From the NCBI GenBank assembly GCA_006384855.1, contig VCJN01001964.1, forward strand, positions 49,071 through 113,070: a stretch of DNA of 64,000 bases. The letters are read 5' to 3'. The notes beneath the pieces are model-generated. The model did not search any database, was not told the origin of the DNA, and was given only the letters and a program-made list of their open reading frames with translations. Source of the stretch: Tetraselmis striata (lineage: Eukaryota; Chlorophyta; Chlorodendrophyceae; Chlorodendrales; Chlorodendraceae). The translations under genes and the position numbers were made by a program. This document shows, in pieces, positions 39,401-50,240 of this stretch (position 1 is its first letter; every line of letters begins with the position of its first letter).

Positions 39401-41778
39401 TCACTCGGGCCCCGGCTCGCAGCAGCCCAGCCGCGTGGCCATGTCTGCCACGTGCTTGAAGTAGGCGTACTTTACGTCGTCAAAGCGCATGTCGTACCTG
39501 ATTGACAAGGGGGCGGGGGGGGGGGGGGGGGGGGGGGGGTTCAGCCGGGTTGTTGAGGACAACATACCCAAGCGCGCCCTAGTCGACAAGCAAAATTCCC
39601 TATCCACCTTTACACAAGGTCGCAACCCCAATCTCATGGCATCACCAGTAGTTGACAGCAATGACTCGGCCGCTCTCGTCCGGGGTCTGCTGCACGTAGT
39701 GAAACCAGCAGCTGCGAGGGAGAGGGCAAGGACGATGGCAAGGTTTCCGTCAGAGGCAGCAGAGGGGCAACGCCCGATGTGATGCCAGTGGGCACCAACG
39801 ATTTTGCTTTGGAGGACCATGATATAAGGGAGGCCTTCTACATGTTGCTGCTGGCGCACATCCGGGACCCTCCAGTTTGCTGTGCTGTGACATGACACAT
39901 GAGAATGCCATAATGGCACGGGTTGACTCGGGCCTTTCATTCCCCTTACCCTTCTGAGACGGGATACCGCATAATTCCCGGGCAGGGTCACCTTGGTAGG
40001 TACAGCAGCTCCCCCTTCTTGACAGTGCAGCGCCAAGGCGCCGGACCGCCGAAATAGTTCGGGAAGCGCGCCTCTGCCTTGGCTGGGTCAGTGGGGTATG
40101 GCTCCACGGGGCACCACAACACCTCCGCCGGCGGCTCCACCAGGGCCGCCCGCAGCGTGCCATCGGCACCTCGCACGTACTCCGCCAGCCGGCAGCGCTG
40201 CAGGTGCATGCGATACACCTCCGCCGGCGGCAGCAGCGTGAAGGTCTTGGACCCTGACACCAATCAGAAAGATTGTCAAAGGTTTTTCGTGTTTACTCCG
40301 CGTTTATTCCGTGATAGCTGCGTGACTTTTGGTAGCTTTGGGACACTTTATCATTTCGTGACATCTTTAGCCTGTTATCGTGAAATGATAATCGTGATTT
40401 TGTATCTCTCTACTAACGCGTGCAATCATCATTAGGAATTATTCCATGGGACGCGTCTCCACTGCACAGGGGCATCAAGACGTTGGTGCTCCCATCCAAC
40501 AGGGAGGGGGAGGGGTGCGCGGACCTGAGATGACTGCGTATAAGTTGTCGTAGTGATCTGTGACAGTGAGAACAGGACGTTCAGCAAGAGGGCAGAGTGT
40601 TTTGGGTTGGTCTTAGGAAAAAAAAGGAAAGCAGCCGAGACAGGAAGCAAGCGCACGGCGGGTGAGGGCGGGCGCGACCTTTGTGGAAGGACGTCTCGCT
40701 GCGGTCGTCTCCGATCCACAGGTTCACCGCCTCGGGCATTACGCCCAGCGCCTCTGGGGGCAGCCAGCGCGGCGCAGGGAGTAAGGCTGGGGAATGCAGC
40801 ACGGGAGGTGGCTGCCAACACATGGTTGGGGGCTGTTGCTATGCGGGTGGCTGGCGCACCTGTTGCCCAGGGGATGTGGGGCTCGACGTCCTGGATGAGC
40901 GCGCTGAGCTCCTCCGTGAGGTTGCTGTTCTGGTGCTACTTGTACCGAGGGCAAAAGTACGGAGCAGAGCGCGGCACACCTTGCAGTGAGACATACTCGC
41001 AGTGAGCCCTAACTTGTGCACTTGAGAGCATGGACCAGCCCGGGCATGTGGCATGTGAGCTGCAGCGTCCAGCCCGCACCTGCAGGTACGGCACTACCGG
41101 CGGGCTTGCGGAGCGGCTGTCTCTGAACAGCGTCACAAACTCATCGAAGCTCATCCGCTGCTTGTAGGGCGTCACGAACAGCGGTTGCTGGCCTGCGTCG
41201 GCGCATGCCGCCCACGTGAGGGCCAGCCCGCCATGCACAGGCAGAGCAGGGAGAGGTTGGGGGGCAGTAGCAGGAGGGGGAGGAGGAGGAGAGGGTGCGG
41301 ACCCTCGACATCCAGGACTGCGTCCGCCCGGCCGTTTGGTGTCATGTCCACTGTTACTTGCTGGCCAGCAAGCCTCTCCGCCAGGTTGGCGTCTGTCCAG
41401 GTGGATAGCGCGGGCCAGTGTTCCAGCCCACCCTGCACCACCAACCCCCATCCCCGGGGGAGGACTGTGTTATAAGCATATATAGCCAAGGGCCAACCAT
41501 AGGGGCGTCGATACCCTTCCCCCTCCCCGTTCCCCTCCGCCTCATCACCACCATCACTTGAAATTTTGCGACCCATGACAATGCAAACCTGTGCGTGCCA
41601 AATGAGCATGTAAGCTGCGAGTGCTGCCTGCAAACGCCAATCAACTGAAACCCACCCGCTCGCACGGCGCCGGTCGGTACCTCGATGATGCAGGGCTTGT
41701 TGGGTGCCACATACTCCCGGTAAAACTCCAACGCGGACGGCGGCGTGATGCGGTCGATCGAGGGCCCGTAGCACAGCT
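39401..41778 (-). CDS. JMJD7: JmjC-domain 2-oxoglutarate oxygenase, JMJD7/JMJ32 type, 5' end not resolved
   Basis: Exons right to left: 41,778-41,681, 41,432-41,303, 41,192-41,080, 40,935-40,860, 40,753-40,679, 40,557-40,525, 40,253-39,992, 39,711-39,646 and 39,497-39,401 (TGA). They join in frame. Conserved blocks in order: ALEFYREYVAPNKPCIIE, EHWPALSTW, TPNGRADAV, SFDEFVTLFR, VPYLQHQNSNLTEEL, PHIPWA, EALGVMPEAVNLWIGD. Then comes the iron-binding FHKDHYDNLYAV (H and D, the Asp codon split by an intron), GSKTFTLLPPAEVY, GELLYLPSCWFHYVQQ (second His) and AVNYWYDMRFD. This is the JMJD7 family; the human enzyme is a lysyl hydroxylase acting on DRG GTPases. All Fe(II) ligands are present, so activity is expected. 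One exon is only 33 nt. The first coding exon lies upstream of 41,778 and was not identified. Confidence 0.9.
40525..40557 (-). other. 33-nt microexon of the JmjC gene
   Basis: Flanked by CAG acceptor and GT donor; supplies the second half of the HxD iron motif and DNLYAV. Phase fits both neighbours (2 + 30 + 1 nt). Confidence 0.85.
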
Positions 41779-41929
41779 CTGTGTGCGCGCGGCGCCCAGA
41801 CTGTCAAGAATTACCTGCGAACACTGGCTGGCAGGGGCTGTACGCCAGCAAACGCTGTTATTGTGGGTCTTACACACCTCGCAGGTCCTTTGATAAATCG
41901 CCAAGCGCCTCCATATTGGAAGCGAATCC

Positions 41930-42300
41930 CAGAAGCGAACCCCAGGCGCGCCCCCTGCAGCCTTCGGGTCTTTAGTCGCGAGGCACTTGGTGCACCACCC
42001 GGGCTCACCAGGAGGCCTTACTCGAAAGATATTATTCCCTCGGGATCCGTAGCTTGGTGGCGGCTCGAGAGCGTGCTCGCTGCCTCATCAGACGGCGCAG
42101 ATTCGTCCGCCATCCGGGTGTTGCCGAAGCTGCGCAGAGCGGGCGGCGTGGATTGCCATCGCTCACACCGGTATGCCCGCGTGGCCCGGACTGTCAACCG
42201 GGCGGCGCGCGTCACTTATCCATTCTGCCTCGTGCGGGACGATGCGGGCCGCTTTTCAGCGGCTTGTGTTATATATTGATCTTTTTAATACATATGTACT
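41930..42300 (+). repeat. Dispersed ~310-bp repeat, copy B
   Basis: Reverse-complement match of 26,660-26,970; includes GAGAGCGTGCTCGCTGCCTC and GGCGGCGCGCGTCA. It lies just 5' of the known part of the JmjC gene and could contribute to its upstream region. Confidence 0.7.
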
Positions 42301-43635
42301 GCTTTTGGCCGTGGATTTCTACGCGCCTTTTAATTGTGTAATTCACGGCACCACTGGTACCTGTACTGCTGTCGCCCCCGAGAGCAGTACAGTTAATAAT
42401 AAATAATACAAGATGCCGTGACTGCCGACAGGGCACCTTCCGCTCAGTTTTATGTACGGATTTAATCCTTAGTGATAGGAATGCCCAGGAGAGGAGTGCA
42501 TTGTTGGTGCGAGCAGCGAATAAATCCCCGTCTGCGTAGTTGTGTGCCACCTGAAACTGTGTGGCCATGTTGACGAGAATCGCTGCGCATCGGCAGACAA
42601 CCACACGCGGGGGAAATGGCGTCGGTCGTTTTCCAAGCCCTGCCCGCCCTCAAATGGGCAACAGACCCTACATTGAGACAACATTAGATAGTACGTAGCC
42701 TCAGTGTGTAACCGAGAGTGTGTAAGCAAGATAGACGGAGCCGGTAGTGAAGAGTGGTCAATCAAAAGCATGAGTCATCCTCATGAGCGTGCTAGCAACC
42801 ACGACCAAGTAAAAATATTCCCTGGGCGGCCGACCGTCCACATCGGTAACGGGAGCCATATATTCGTCCGGTTCAGATTCCGGCAAGGGGGGATAGTAAA
42901 GCACAGGTGTGGTTGGCCTTTTCAGAAACGACCGAGCGCTCGTCCGCCACAACAGTGGAACCCAAGATGACGGGCATGATTGCGCGTGACACATAGCAGT
43001 CTCTCCACACTACTCTTCATGCATGTACGGGACTTAGCACGAAACACTGCTGGAGCCAATATATATGTTGACCCCAATCAGATTTTATTACATCAAGGCT
43101 TTCAAAAATGCGCACTACAAACAGAACTAACAGCAACTATGAAAGGTTGCCAGCAAAAGAGAGGCATAAGCCTGAAACCAAGGTCGAGCAGGAGGCCAGC
43201 GAGCCAAGAACCAAGGAGGAGCCAAGGGAACCACGAAGTCGCCAAGCTGCCAGGAACCAAAGGGACCACCGCCCCGGGGTAGGCTATCAGCCGCGGCGAG
43301 GACGCTTGCAGCCAATGACCCGGGTTATAGCAACACATACATGCCGATGAGCGACGCGACGCATGCGCAAGAGCACCATCACGTGCCGCGCGCGCGGCCG
43401 CGACCCCGCCAAGAACGTTGTCCGCATGTGCCATGTTGATGAGCAAGGAGAAACGGCGGCGCCACGCTGACAAGAGCTGGCCGATTTTTTGGCCAATGTG
43501 TAGTGTGTGGCTAGCTTTCGCGAGCTCCACCAAGAAGGCCTCAGCGTGCGGGGCCAGCGAGCCAATGACCAGATGATGATTGGGCCAGTGACCCCAATCA
43601 TCGCGGGCAATGCCGGCGTTAGCAGCGGCCGGAGG

Positions 43636-43740
43636 AACGCCACTACGGCAAGAGTGTGATCCGTATATTTTAAAAAGATCAGCACCGCAAGCCGCCTAAA
43701 AGCGGCCCGCATCCCGCAGCACGAGGCCGCGCCGGTCGGG
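43636..43740 (-). repeat. Dispersed repeat, partial copy C
   Basis: Shares with copies A and B the ATTTTAAAAAGATCA-type stretch and AAAAGCGGCCCGCATCCCG. Confidence 0.6.
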
Positions 43741-44089
43741 CCGGTCGTCAGGTCTGGGGGGCGGGCACGGCGCGAAACGCCAAGCCCGCCGCGTGTACCG
43801 GAACCGGACGCCGGACGCCGTCGTTCGACCATCGCCCGTCCGTCGACGGATGCCGGGCCCCCGGTCGGCGGTCGCGGGGCTGTATATGTGAGTGACATGA
43901 GGCGGCTACACCATATCGGTAGCCGGTACTATTGTTCCCTACATACACCATAATCAGCGGTAAAAACTCGCTGCGGTACCGCGTTATTTTGGCGTATCAG
44001 ACGAATGTCAAGCGTGCCTGAGCGAGAATACACGCGCGTCTATTCAGAAACAAGCCGTACTCTTACCTCTATCGTGAAATCAAACGACC

Positions 44090-44305
44090 GAATACCGAAC
44101 GTACAACGGTTCATTCACGAAGACGCAGCACGCGGGAGGAGGACGGACATTCTTGATTTTTGTAAAATGTTTCCGGTATAACTCAAGATAAATTCGTCCT
44201 AGTTGCAGGGTTTTTACGGACTATGGTCACAGCGCCTAGAAATCAAATGAGCAAATATCTACGGACGACGGTTCATTCACGAAGACGCAGCACACGCGGA
44301 GGAGG
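44090..44305 (+). repeat. Two-copy direct repeat, period ~163 bp
   Basis: The sequence GGTTCATTCACGAAGACGCA occurs at about 44,109 and 44,272, preceded in both by a GAAATCAAA-containing block. Confidence 0.7.
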
Positions 44306-45944
44306 AGGAGGAGGAGGAGGAGGAGGAGGACGCCTCAAATTTCGTAATAAAAACGCGGTGCTACCAGTATTGCTTCGCTCACACTGCGGTGATTTCGGAC
44401 CGCCTCCTCCGTTTTCTCCGCTCAACCCGAGAGGTAGGGGAATCGAGAATCAAAAAGCTTGGACAATTTTGGGATATGCCGGGTCCGACTGGAGAGGTCC
44501 GTCAGGGCTTGGCCGGAGCGGCTATACCTGCCTGCCGTACCGACGACGACTGCTAGCGACTAGCGACTACCGCAGCCCGACGACGGACGTATCCGCACAT
44601 TCAAGTCACCCCCTTCGCCATCATGCCAGTCCGACGTCACGCCACCACCCGCCGGCAATTTACTCCCTGCTCTTCAAAGCCTTTTCCGCACAGTAAGCAT
44701 TCCATGTTTCCCACGAGTTTGGTATTTGCGCACGCGCTACCGCTTTGCGCCCTCGCGTGTCTGCTGCTCGTTTGGCGTTCGTTGACCGGCGGGACCGCAC
44801 GAGCATCGGGGACTCGGGGCCGCAGCGCTACCCGTATCGCATTGCTAGCCTACCCCGTACCGATACGAGGGACCACCCGAGCTACTGAATACACACGCTT
44901 TTGAATTCCCGTGCATGGAGGGCGTATCTGTGACGTGCGTATATATGTGGCGAGCTTGCTAATACAGATAGTCGTTACTCACTGGTACGGCAGTTCGGTG
45001 TGCTGCTCTTGCTGCGTCGTCGTCGTCGTCGTCTACCTACCCCATATCTTCTACCATTACCAAAACACCAAATCCGACGGAATAGTAGTAACCCGATCAT
45101 CCACCGGTACGAAAGGTAACCAATCGCTGGACCCGTCGCTCGCGGGCTGATGGTATTGGTGGGAGCGGTAGCCGCGGACCCGCTGCCTGAGTTTTTCTCT
45201 TCTCTTCCATCCGAGGGATGATGGCTCGCTAATCTTCCCGCTTGACCCGCACTTAACATATACATGCAGTGCTACGGGCTCGGCGTGCTACAATGGGGGA
45301 CAGGGGCTAGAGATTGGCAGCGCCGCAGCGGCAGTGGCGGTAGCGGCGTGCGTGGCGGGTGACGTGTCCACGCCATGACCGAGCTCCGTTGAGCTCGACC
45401 ATGGGTGCGACTTAGTCGCTGCTACGGGGGAGAGCGGCGCGGTGAAAACGGCAACTGTCAGCAACTTAGAAACTTCCAGTCGGAGTGCCAGTCAACCAGC
45501 GGGCATAGCATCACAAGCCGGCGGCAGGCGGAGGAGGCCAGCGGCAACGCAGCCCCAGCAGCGCGGCCCCAGCAGGCCGCCGCGGTAGAAGGCCACGCCG
45601 CGGCGGCGGCCACGGACACTAGCGGTCCGATGTAATTACATTTTCTGGTTTATTTCCCAGTACTTTCGCACAGTGTCCAACCCCACCTGCATAAAACTGA
45701 ACGTCACCGACACTACTCACCTATCAAATTTGCCAGATAGGATTAAGCGCGCTTAAATGCGCTTAACTACAGTTAGGAGCTCCACTCTCATTGGTTGTTG
45801 GGTTGGCAACATCAAGGCAGCTTGGCGCTTTTACTCTTTTAAAATCTCAAACCATCCGCCGCTCGCGTGAAATTCATTTCCGCTGTATTTATCACGTTGG
45901 CGAACAGTACTGCAGCTCCCGCCCGTTACGTTTGAGCCCCCACG

Positions 45945-45960
45945 ACTACTCGCGAGTAGT
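45945..45960. repeat. Perfect 16-bp palindrome
   Basis: ACTACTCGCGAGTAGT is its own reverse complement and is followed by a partial repeat of the motif; could be part of a foldback element. Confidence 0.7.
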
Positions 45961-46500
45961 AGTGGAGTAGTCGCGCTTACCGCCGCGCTTGGTGATTTTC
46001 TAGAGTATCGCTAAGTATGCTGTATTCGTGCCACTCCCGCCGTACGGTATACAGTGATGACTCGCGACTATTGGTGCCCTGTAGTGATGACTTGCGACTA
46101 ATGGTGGCGCTACTCGTCACGCTATTCTCTAGTACTCAGTGCAAGACATCGCTGCCGTACACATGCCTCCAGCCTGAAATAAAGTACTGCGGCGCTTAAC
46201 ATTAAGCGGGGGTTAAGCTTGCTACATACATGCGCTTACTCGAGCTTACTATGTGGTAAGCGCGGTTAAGCGGACCACGTTTCGACGAGTGCCTGAGGAA
46301 AAAAGACGCGGAGGTGACCTATGACGCCGAGAATATTGCGATTTGATTGGCTGCGATTTTTACTACTACACCCCTGCACATAAGTTTGGGGTCCCTTTTC
46401 GGCAGCCTCAAGACTTCAGAAGTCTAGGGTACCTGAACGTAGGGCATATGATATGAAACCCTGGAATGTCAGAGGGCTTTATAAAACCTGCATGACGAGT

Positions 46501-49027
46501 GGCTCAAACCGAAGCTTCAAGACCTTTGACTAGTGAATCACGTTGCACTTGGCTCGTGGATGGGCGTCGCATGCAACTGCACCAAAACCAGGGTCGGTAT
46601 CACGCACCCGCCGACGCGCGTGAATAGACAACCAAACGGCGGGATGGCCCTGAACGCGTGAGGAAACACATTGGCGAGGGGCTCGGGTGCATTTGGTTGG
46701 GGTGCAGCCGTGTGGGCGGCGGCCAGTACATGTCGCGTTGCGATACTGGCATTGCATCAGTGTCGGCCACGCGCAGCAACACCCCTTGGCTTTAAAACGC
46801 TATAACTTCTCAGGGTTTGCTCAGAAAAATGTTTTAAAAACACCACGCGATTCCTCGTTCACATCTGCGTCGAGACCGATCTTTCAAAATCAAAAATCGA
46901 TTTTCTGGGTCCCCGTGAAAAATCCCCAAAGATGATCATCCAAGTTGCCCCTCTCTGCCTCATGTGCCCACCCATATCGGGCTCGTGGCTTTGCGCCAAG
47001 TGCGTGTCTAAGCCGCATACTCAGTTGCGAGAGAGAGTTATGTATGTGGATGACCACGGACCACCAACACTTGGCATGTGCTACCTCCTAGCGATACACA
47101 CATCTACCAGCCAAAATGCCATCTTCCACAACATTTTTCAAGGAATTTCATATACATCAAAATCCACGCCCCTACCGCGCCACCCCGCCCACGAAACGGT
47201 GCAACTGGCATTCCACCACGCGCCCCCATAGTACAGCATTGACCTACACCAAGGGGGCCATCGAGCGCCTCTCCTACGTGCGCTCGCCACAGAAACAACA
47301 CCATTTTCACCCTAAAGCTGCTCCCCAAAGTGGCCGACTTGTCGTTGGGGTGTCACGTCGTGCCTATAGCGACATGCTTTCAGTGGCCTACACGCACGGT
47401 GTGTGCACCTTATGCCAAGGGCCGTATCCACCGAGTTTGGTGCGAGGAGTGCCGCAATTTCCATAGGTTTCGACGGTTGGCGCAACCCACAACTTTCTGG
47501 CGCCAACGCATCATGCATTGATTTCGCGTTTTTGAAAGGGCGCCCACAAATGGTCGTGTTGTCGCGCGGGTGGGTATAAAGCGCACAATAGGCGTTCGCC
47601 CGAACTATTCCCACTGTAGTTAGCATGTATGCACATGCAGCCGGCGTTATCCTCGCCCATGCATGCGCTTTGCGATCGAAAATGCAAAACCCGGACTTAT
47701 GTGGAGGGGTGTATATTCCGTTCTATTGGCATGGAGAGGATAGGAGACGCTCGACCGTCACGCGTCACGCAAGCGCCTCCCGCCGGCACGGGCGACGACC
47801 GCTGCATCCCGCGGCGCCAGTACCTATAGCAGATATTTTCAAAATTCTCGGTCATGCAACCAAATTCTAGCCGGCGACCCCGTACGTGTGGGGTGCACCA
47901 CTCCGCCTGCCGATATCTTGTATGGGACGAGGGCTAGTTCCGATCGCGTGCTCCCCGATTCCAACGGCGGTCGGCAGAGCAAGAGGGCCGGAGGTGGGCT
48001 TCCGTCAACGCTGATCCGCGGCGGCTTGCGTCTCAATACAATCACAACTCAGCGCACAACGAGTCCTCGTGCCGCGCACCGCCGTGCACACTGGCCGCGA
48101 TCGAGGAACGTGACTCTCATGTCGCAGAAAAATCGCTTCGGGGGTGTTGGCGGCGGCGGCGGGTACGGATAAGCACGCACACAACAAATGCGCCAAAGCA
48201 TACGCCCAAGCAGCGTTACCCATCACTTGGGGGGGGGGGGGGGGGGGGGCTATCAGGGCCTCATGATATATAGAAGACGCCCGGGTGATATATATATGCG
48301 TGACGCCGAGAATACTGCGATTTGGTTGCTTGCGATTTTTACGCTATTCCGTTCTAGTAGTGAGGAGAGGATATAAGACGGCGCCCGACCGTCACGCGTC
48401 ACGCACGCCGCGGGCGCCGCCCGCCTGCACGGGCGGCAAGCGCTGCGTGCCCCCCGCGGCGCCGGTACATGCAGCCGACATTTTTAAAGACACCGGTCAC
48501 GATGTCACACAACCAACTTGTGGTTGGCGACCCCGTGTCACCGTGTGGGGTGCACCACTCCGCCTACCGATATATGCCGTTTCATATCGCTAATTCCGAT
48601 GGTACTGACAGATACCATCGGCGAAGGCAGGGGAGCATCGGACGTCGGCCTCCGTCAACGGCTTTCGTCTCAATTCGTTGTTGTAGACAATCACAACCCA
48701 TCGCGTAGCGAGTCCGCGTTCCGCACATACACCGCACACCGCACAAGCTGGCCGCGATACAGGATGAACGCGACTCTCACCTCGCACCGTCCAATATCGC
48801 TTCGGGGATGGTGGTGATGGCGGCGGGGCTCATTGATTGGCACTCGAAAAATGCGCCGTCCACCTGACCAGCAGCGTCACCCGTCAGGTTTTGGGGGAGA
48901 ATTCGGAATCAAATTATCCCCCCAAAAGAGTAACCGTTTCGTTTTGTGATATGTACCCGTCAGCATTCGGGGAAGTGACGCTGCGGTCGGCCGATAATCG
49001 TCGTGGCACTCTCCGGTACGAGTATTT
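46501..49027. other. Region of short open frames and a diverged ~400-bp duplication
   Basis: No recognised gene. Overlapping short frames include CxxC-containing stretches (about 46,960-47,010 and 47,430-47,460), but no known domain. 47,750-48,160 and 48,390-48,800 are diverged copies of each other. A 20-base G run lies at 48,230-48,250. Confidence 0.5.
47750..48160 (+). repeat. Diverged direct repeat, copy 1 (copy 2 at 48,390-48,800)
   Basis: Shared blocks in the same order: CCGTCACGCGTCACGCA, CCGCGGCGCC, GGCGACCCCGT, GTGTGGGGTGCACCACTCCG, then GCTTTCGTCTCAAT-like and CACACCG.. segments. Spacing is about 640 bp. Mostly non-coding; perhaps long repeats of a retroelement or a tandem duplication. 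Confidence 0.6.
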
Positions 49028-49215
49028 ATGATCTAAACTAGTTTATGGGGTTTCCCTCCTTGACCTAACCGCTTTTTAGCTACAAGTGCTGCTCAGTGGT
49101 ACGGGAACTAGGCATCTGTTGTTGCGCCCTTTTTGGGTGCAGCACGAGTAGACATAAAAGCAGCCAGAACAGCTGAGCCTGCCATCTTCCAGTTTTCGCT
49201 GCGTTCCACGCAGCG
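49028..49215 (+). repeat. Split direct repeat A1
   Basis: Begins ATGATCTAAACTAGTTTATG and ends GCGTTCCACGCAGCG; two mismatches to A2 (about 49,071 and 49,096). Confidence 0.95.
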
Positions 49216-49406
49216 ATGTAAAAACTGTCTCGTAACCAGTTGCGAGCAAGGTCACCCCAGGTTGTTCAAGACCACACCCGGCTCACCACCCGAGTGTGAT
49301 ATTCTCGTCCGTACGTCCGTGCGTTACCATGCCAGATGGAGAAGAACCCGTCGCCGAGCCTACGTTGGAGTCGCTGAACGCAGATATGAGGGCCTAGTCT
49401 TCATTA

Positions 49407-50204
49407 ATGCGAGAGTTAGCTACAGCTGTGGCACAATTGACGGCTCGTGATCGCGTTGTTGATGGGGAAGGGGCACATGGCTCCGGCTCCGGGCAGCGCT
49501 TCGCGGGACAGCCGACAGGCAGCGGGGGAGCCGCAGAGCGCCCCGACTTGCTAGAGCTAGCCCATAGCGGCCGTGTCGGAGCAAAATCCGTGAGTGCCGA
49601 GGACGACTACCTCGCGGTGCCAGAGCTACTGCAGAGAGCAGAGTTTGGTTACGAGGCCGTTCGACCGGTCAGCCGAGTGCATGGACTCTTCCCCCTGAGC
49701 ACCGACCTAACGAACGAGTACCTCAAGCAGGACGACCGGCCTCTGCCGGCCCAGGAGGAGTATTTGTGGATGTCGTGTTTCGGGGCCCACATGGCCGCGC
49801 TTTTCGTGGCTCTCGACGAGCTGCTGCCCTATGTCCATGCCACCAACCAGGACTTCACCCCCTACCTCGCGAGAGCTCGGAACCACGCCGAGGCCATCGA
49901 CAAGGCGTTTCGGTTTCGTTTGGCCTTCCTGCGGAAGCTAAATGAGATCAAGCGTGTGCACGGTGGCCAAGGTGTTCTGGACGTGCTGCGAGCCCAGCAT
50001 TTTCAGCCTGCTTCGGAGCATCTGGGTTCCGCGATCTTTGGGGACCTCATGAAGGACTACGAGCGTCGCGTCTTCGAGGCGACCGTTGCCAGCAGCGCAA
50101 AGGCAACCGCTACTGCCCGAGTAGCAGCTGCAGCTGCAGGTCGCGGGCGTGGGCGAGGACGTGGCGGCGGGCGTGGACGTGGCCGCGAAGGTGAGCACGA
50201 GTGA
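49407..50204 (+). CDS. Gag-like ORF1 of the split-repeat element
   Basis: Encodes 265 residues with no known domain. A helical central region (LTNEYLKQDDRPLPAQEEYL, FRFRLAFLRKLNEIKRVHGG) is followed by an Ala/Thr stretch and a C-terminal run of RG repeats (GRGRGRGGGRGR), the type of basic nucleic-acid-binding tail found in Gag-like proteins. The same frame continues upstream through one TAG (49,395-49,397) to an ATG at 49,329, preceded by CACC-like context. The 22 residues before the TAG and the residues after it form one continuous helix-like sequence, so the TAG looks like a recent nonsense change or a bypassed codon. It lies immediately 5' of the recombinase ORF, separated by 36 bp. Confidence 0.65.
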   Translation: MRELATAVAQLTARDRVVDGEGAHGSGSGQRFAGQPTGSGGAAERPDLLELAHSGRVGAKSVSAEDDYLAVPELLQRAEFGYEAVRPVSRVHGLFPLSTDLTNEYLKQDDRPLPAQEEYLWMSCFGAHMAALFVALDELLPYVHATNQDFTPYLARARNHAEAIDKAFRFRLAFLRKLNEIKRVHGGQGVLDVLRAQHFQPASEHLGSAIFGDLMKDYERRVFEATVASSAKATATARVAAAAAGRGRGRGRGGGRGRGREGEHE

Positions 50205-50240
50205 CGGTGTAGGGCGCCTTTCGCCGGAGCTGCTGGAGCA

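Larger units (their letters stand above)
42301..46500. other. Repeat-rich region without recognised genes
   Basis: Short open frames only. Contains a partial third copy of the dispersed repeat (43,636-43,740), a 163-bp-period direct repeat (44,090-44,305) with a GGA microsatellite (44,293-44,330), a perfect 16-bp palindrome (45,945-45,960), and several GCTTAA-rich inverted motifs around 45,740-46,275 suggestive of a decayed MITE. Confidence 0.5.

Noticed and set aside
46932-47521. Zinc-finger protein in the CxxC-containing frames
   Set aside because: Cys pairs are isolated, frames are short and overlapping, and no repeated or known spacing is seen.
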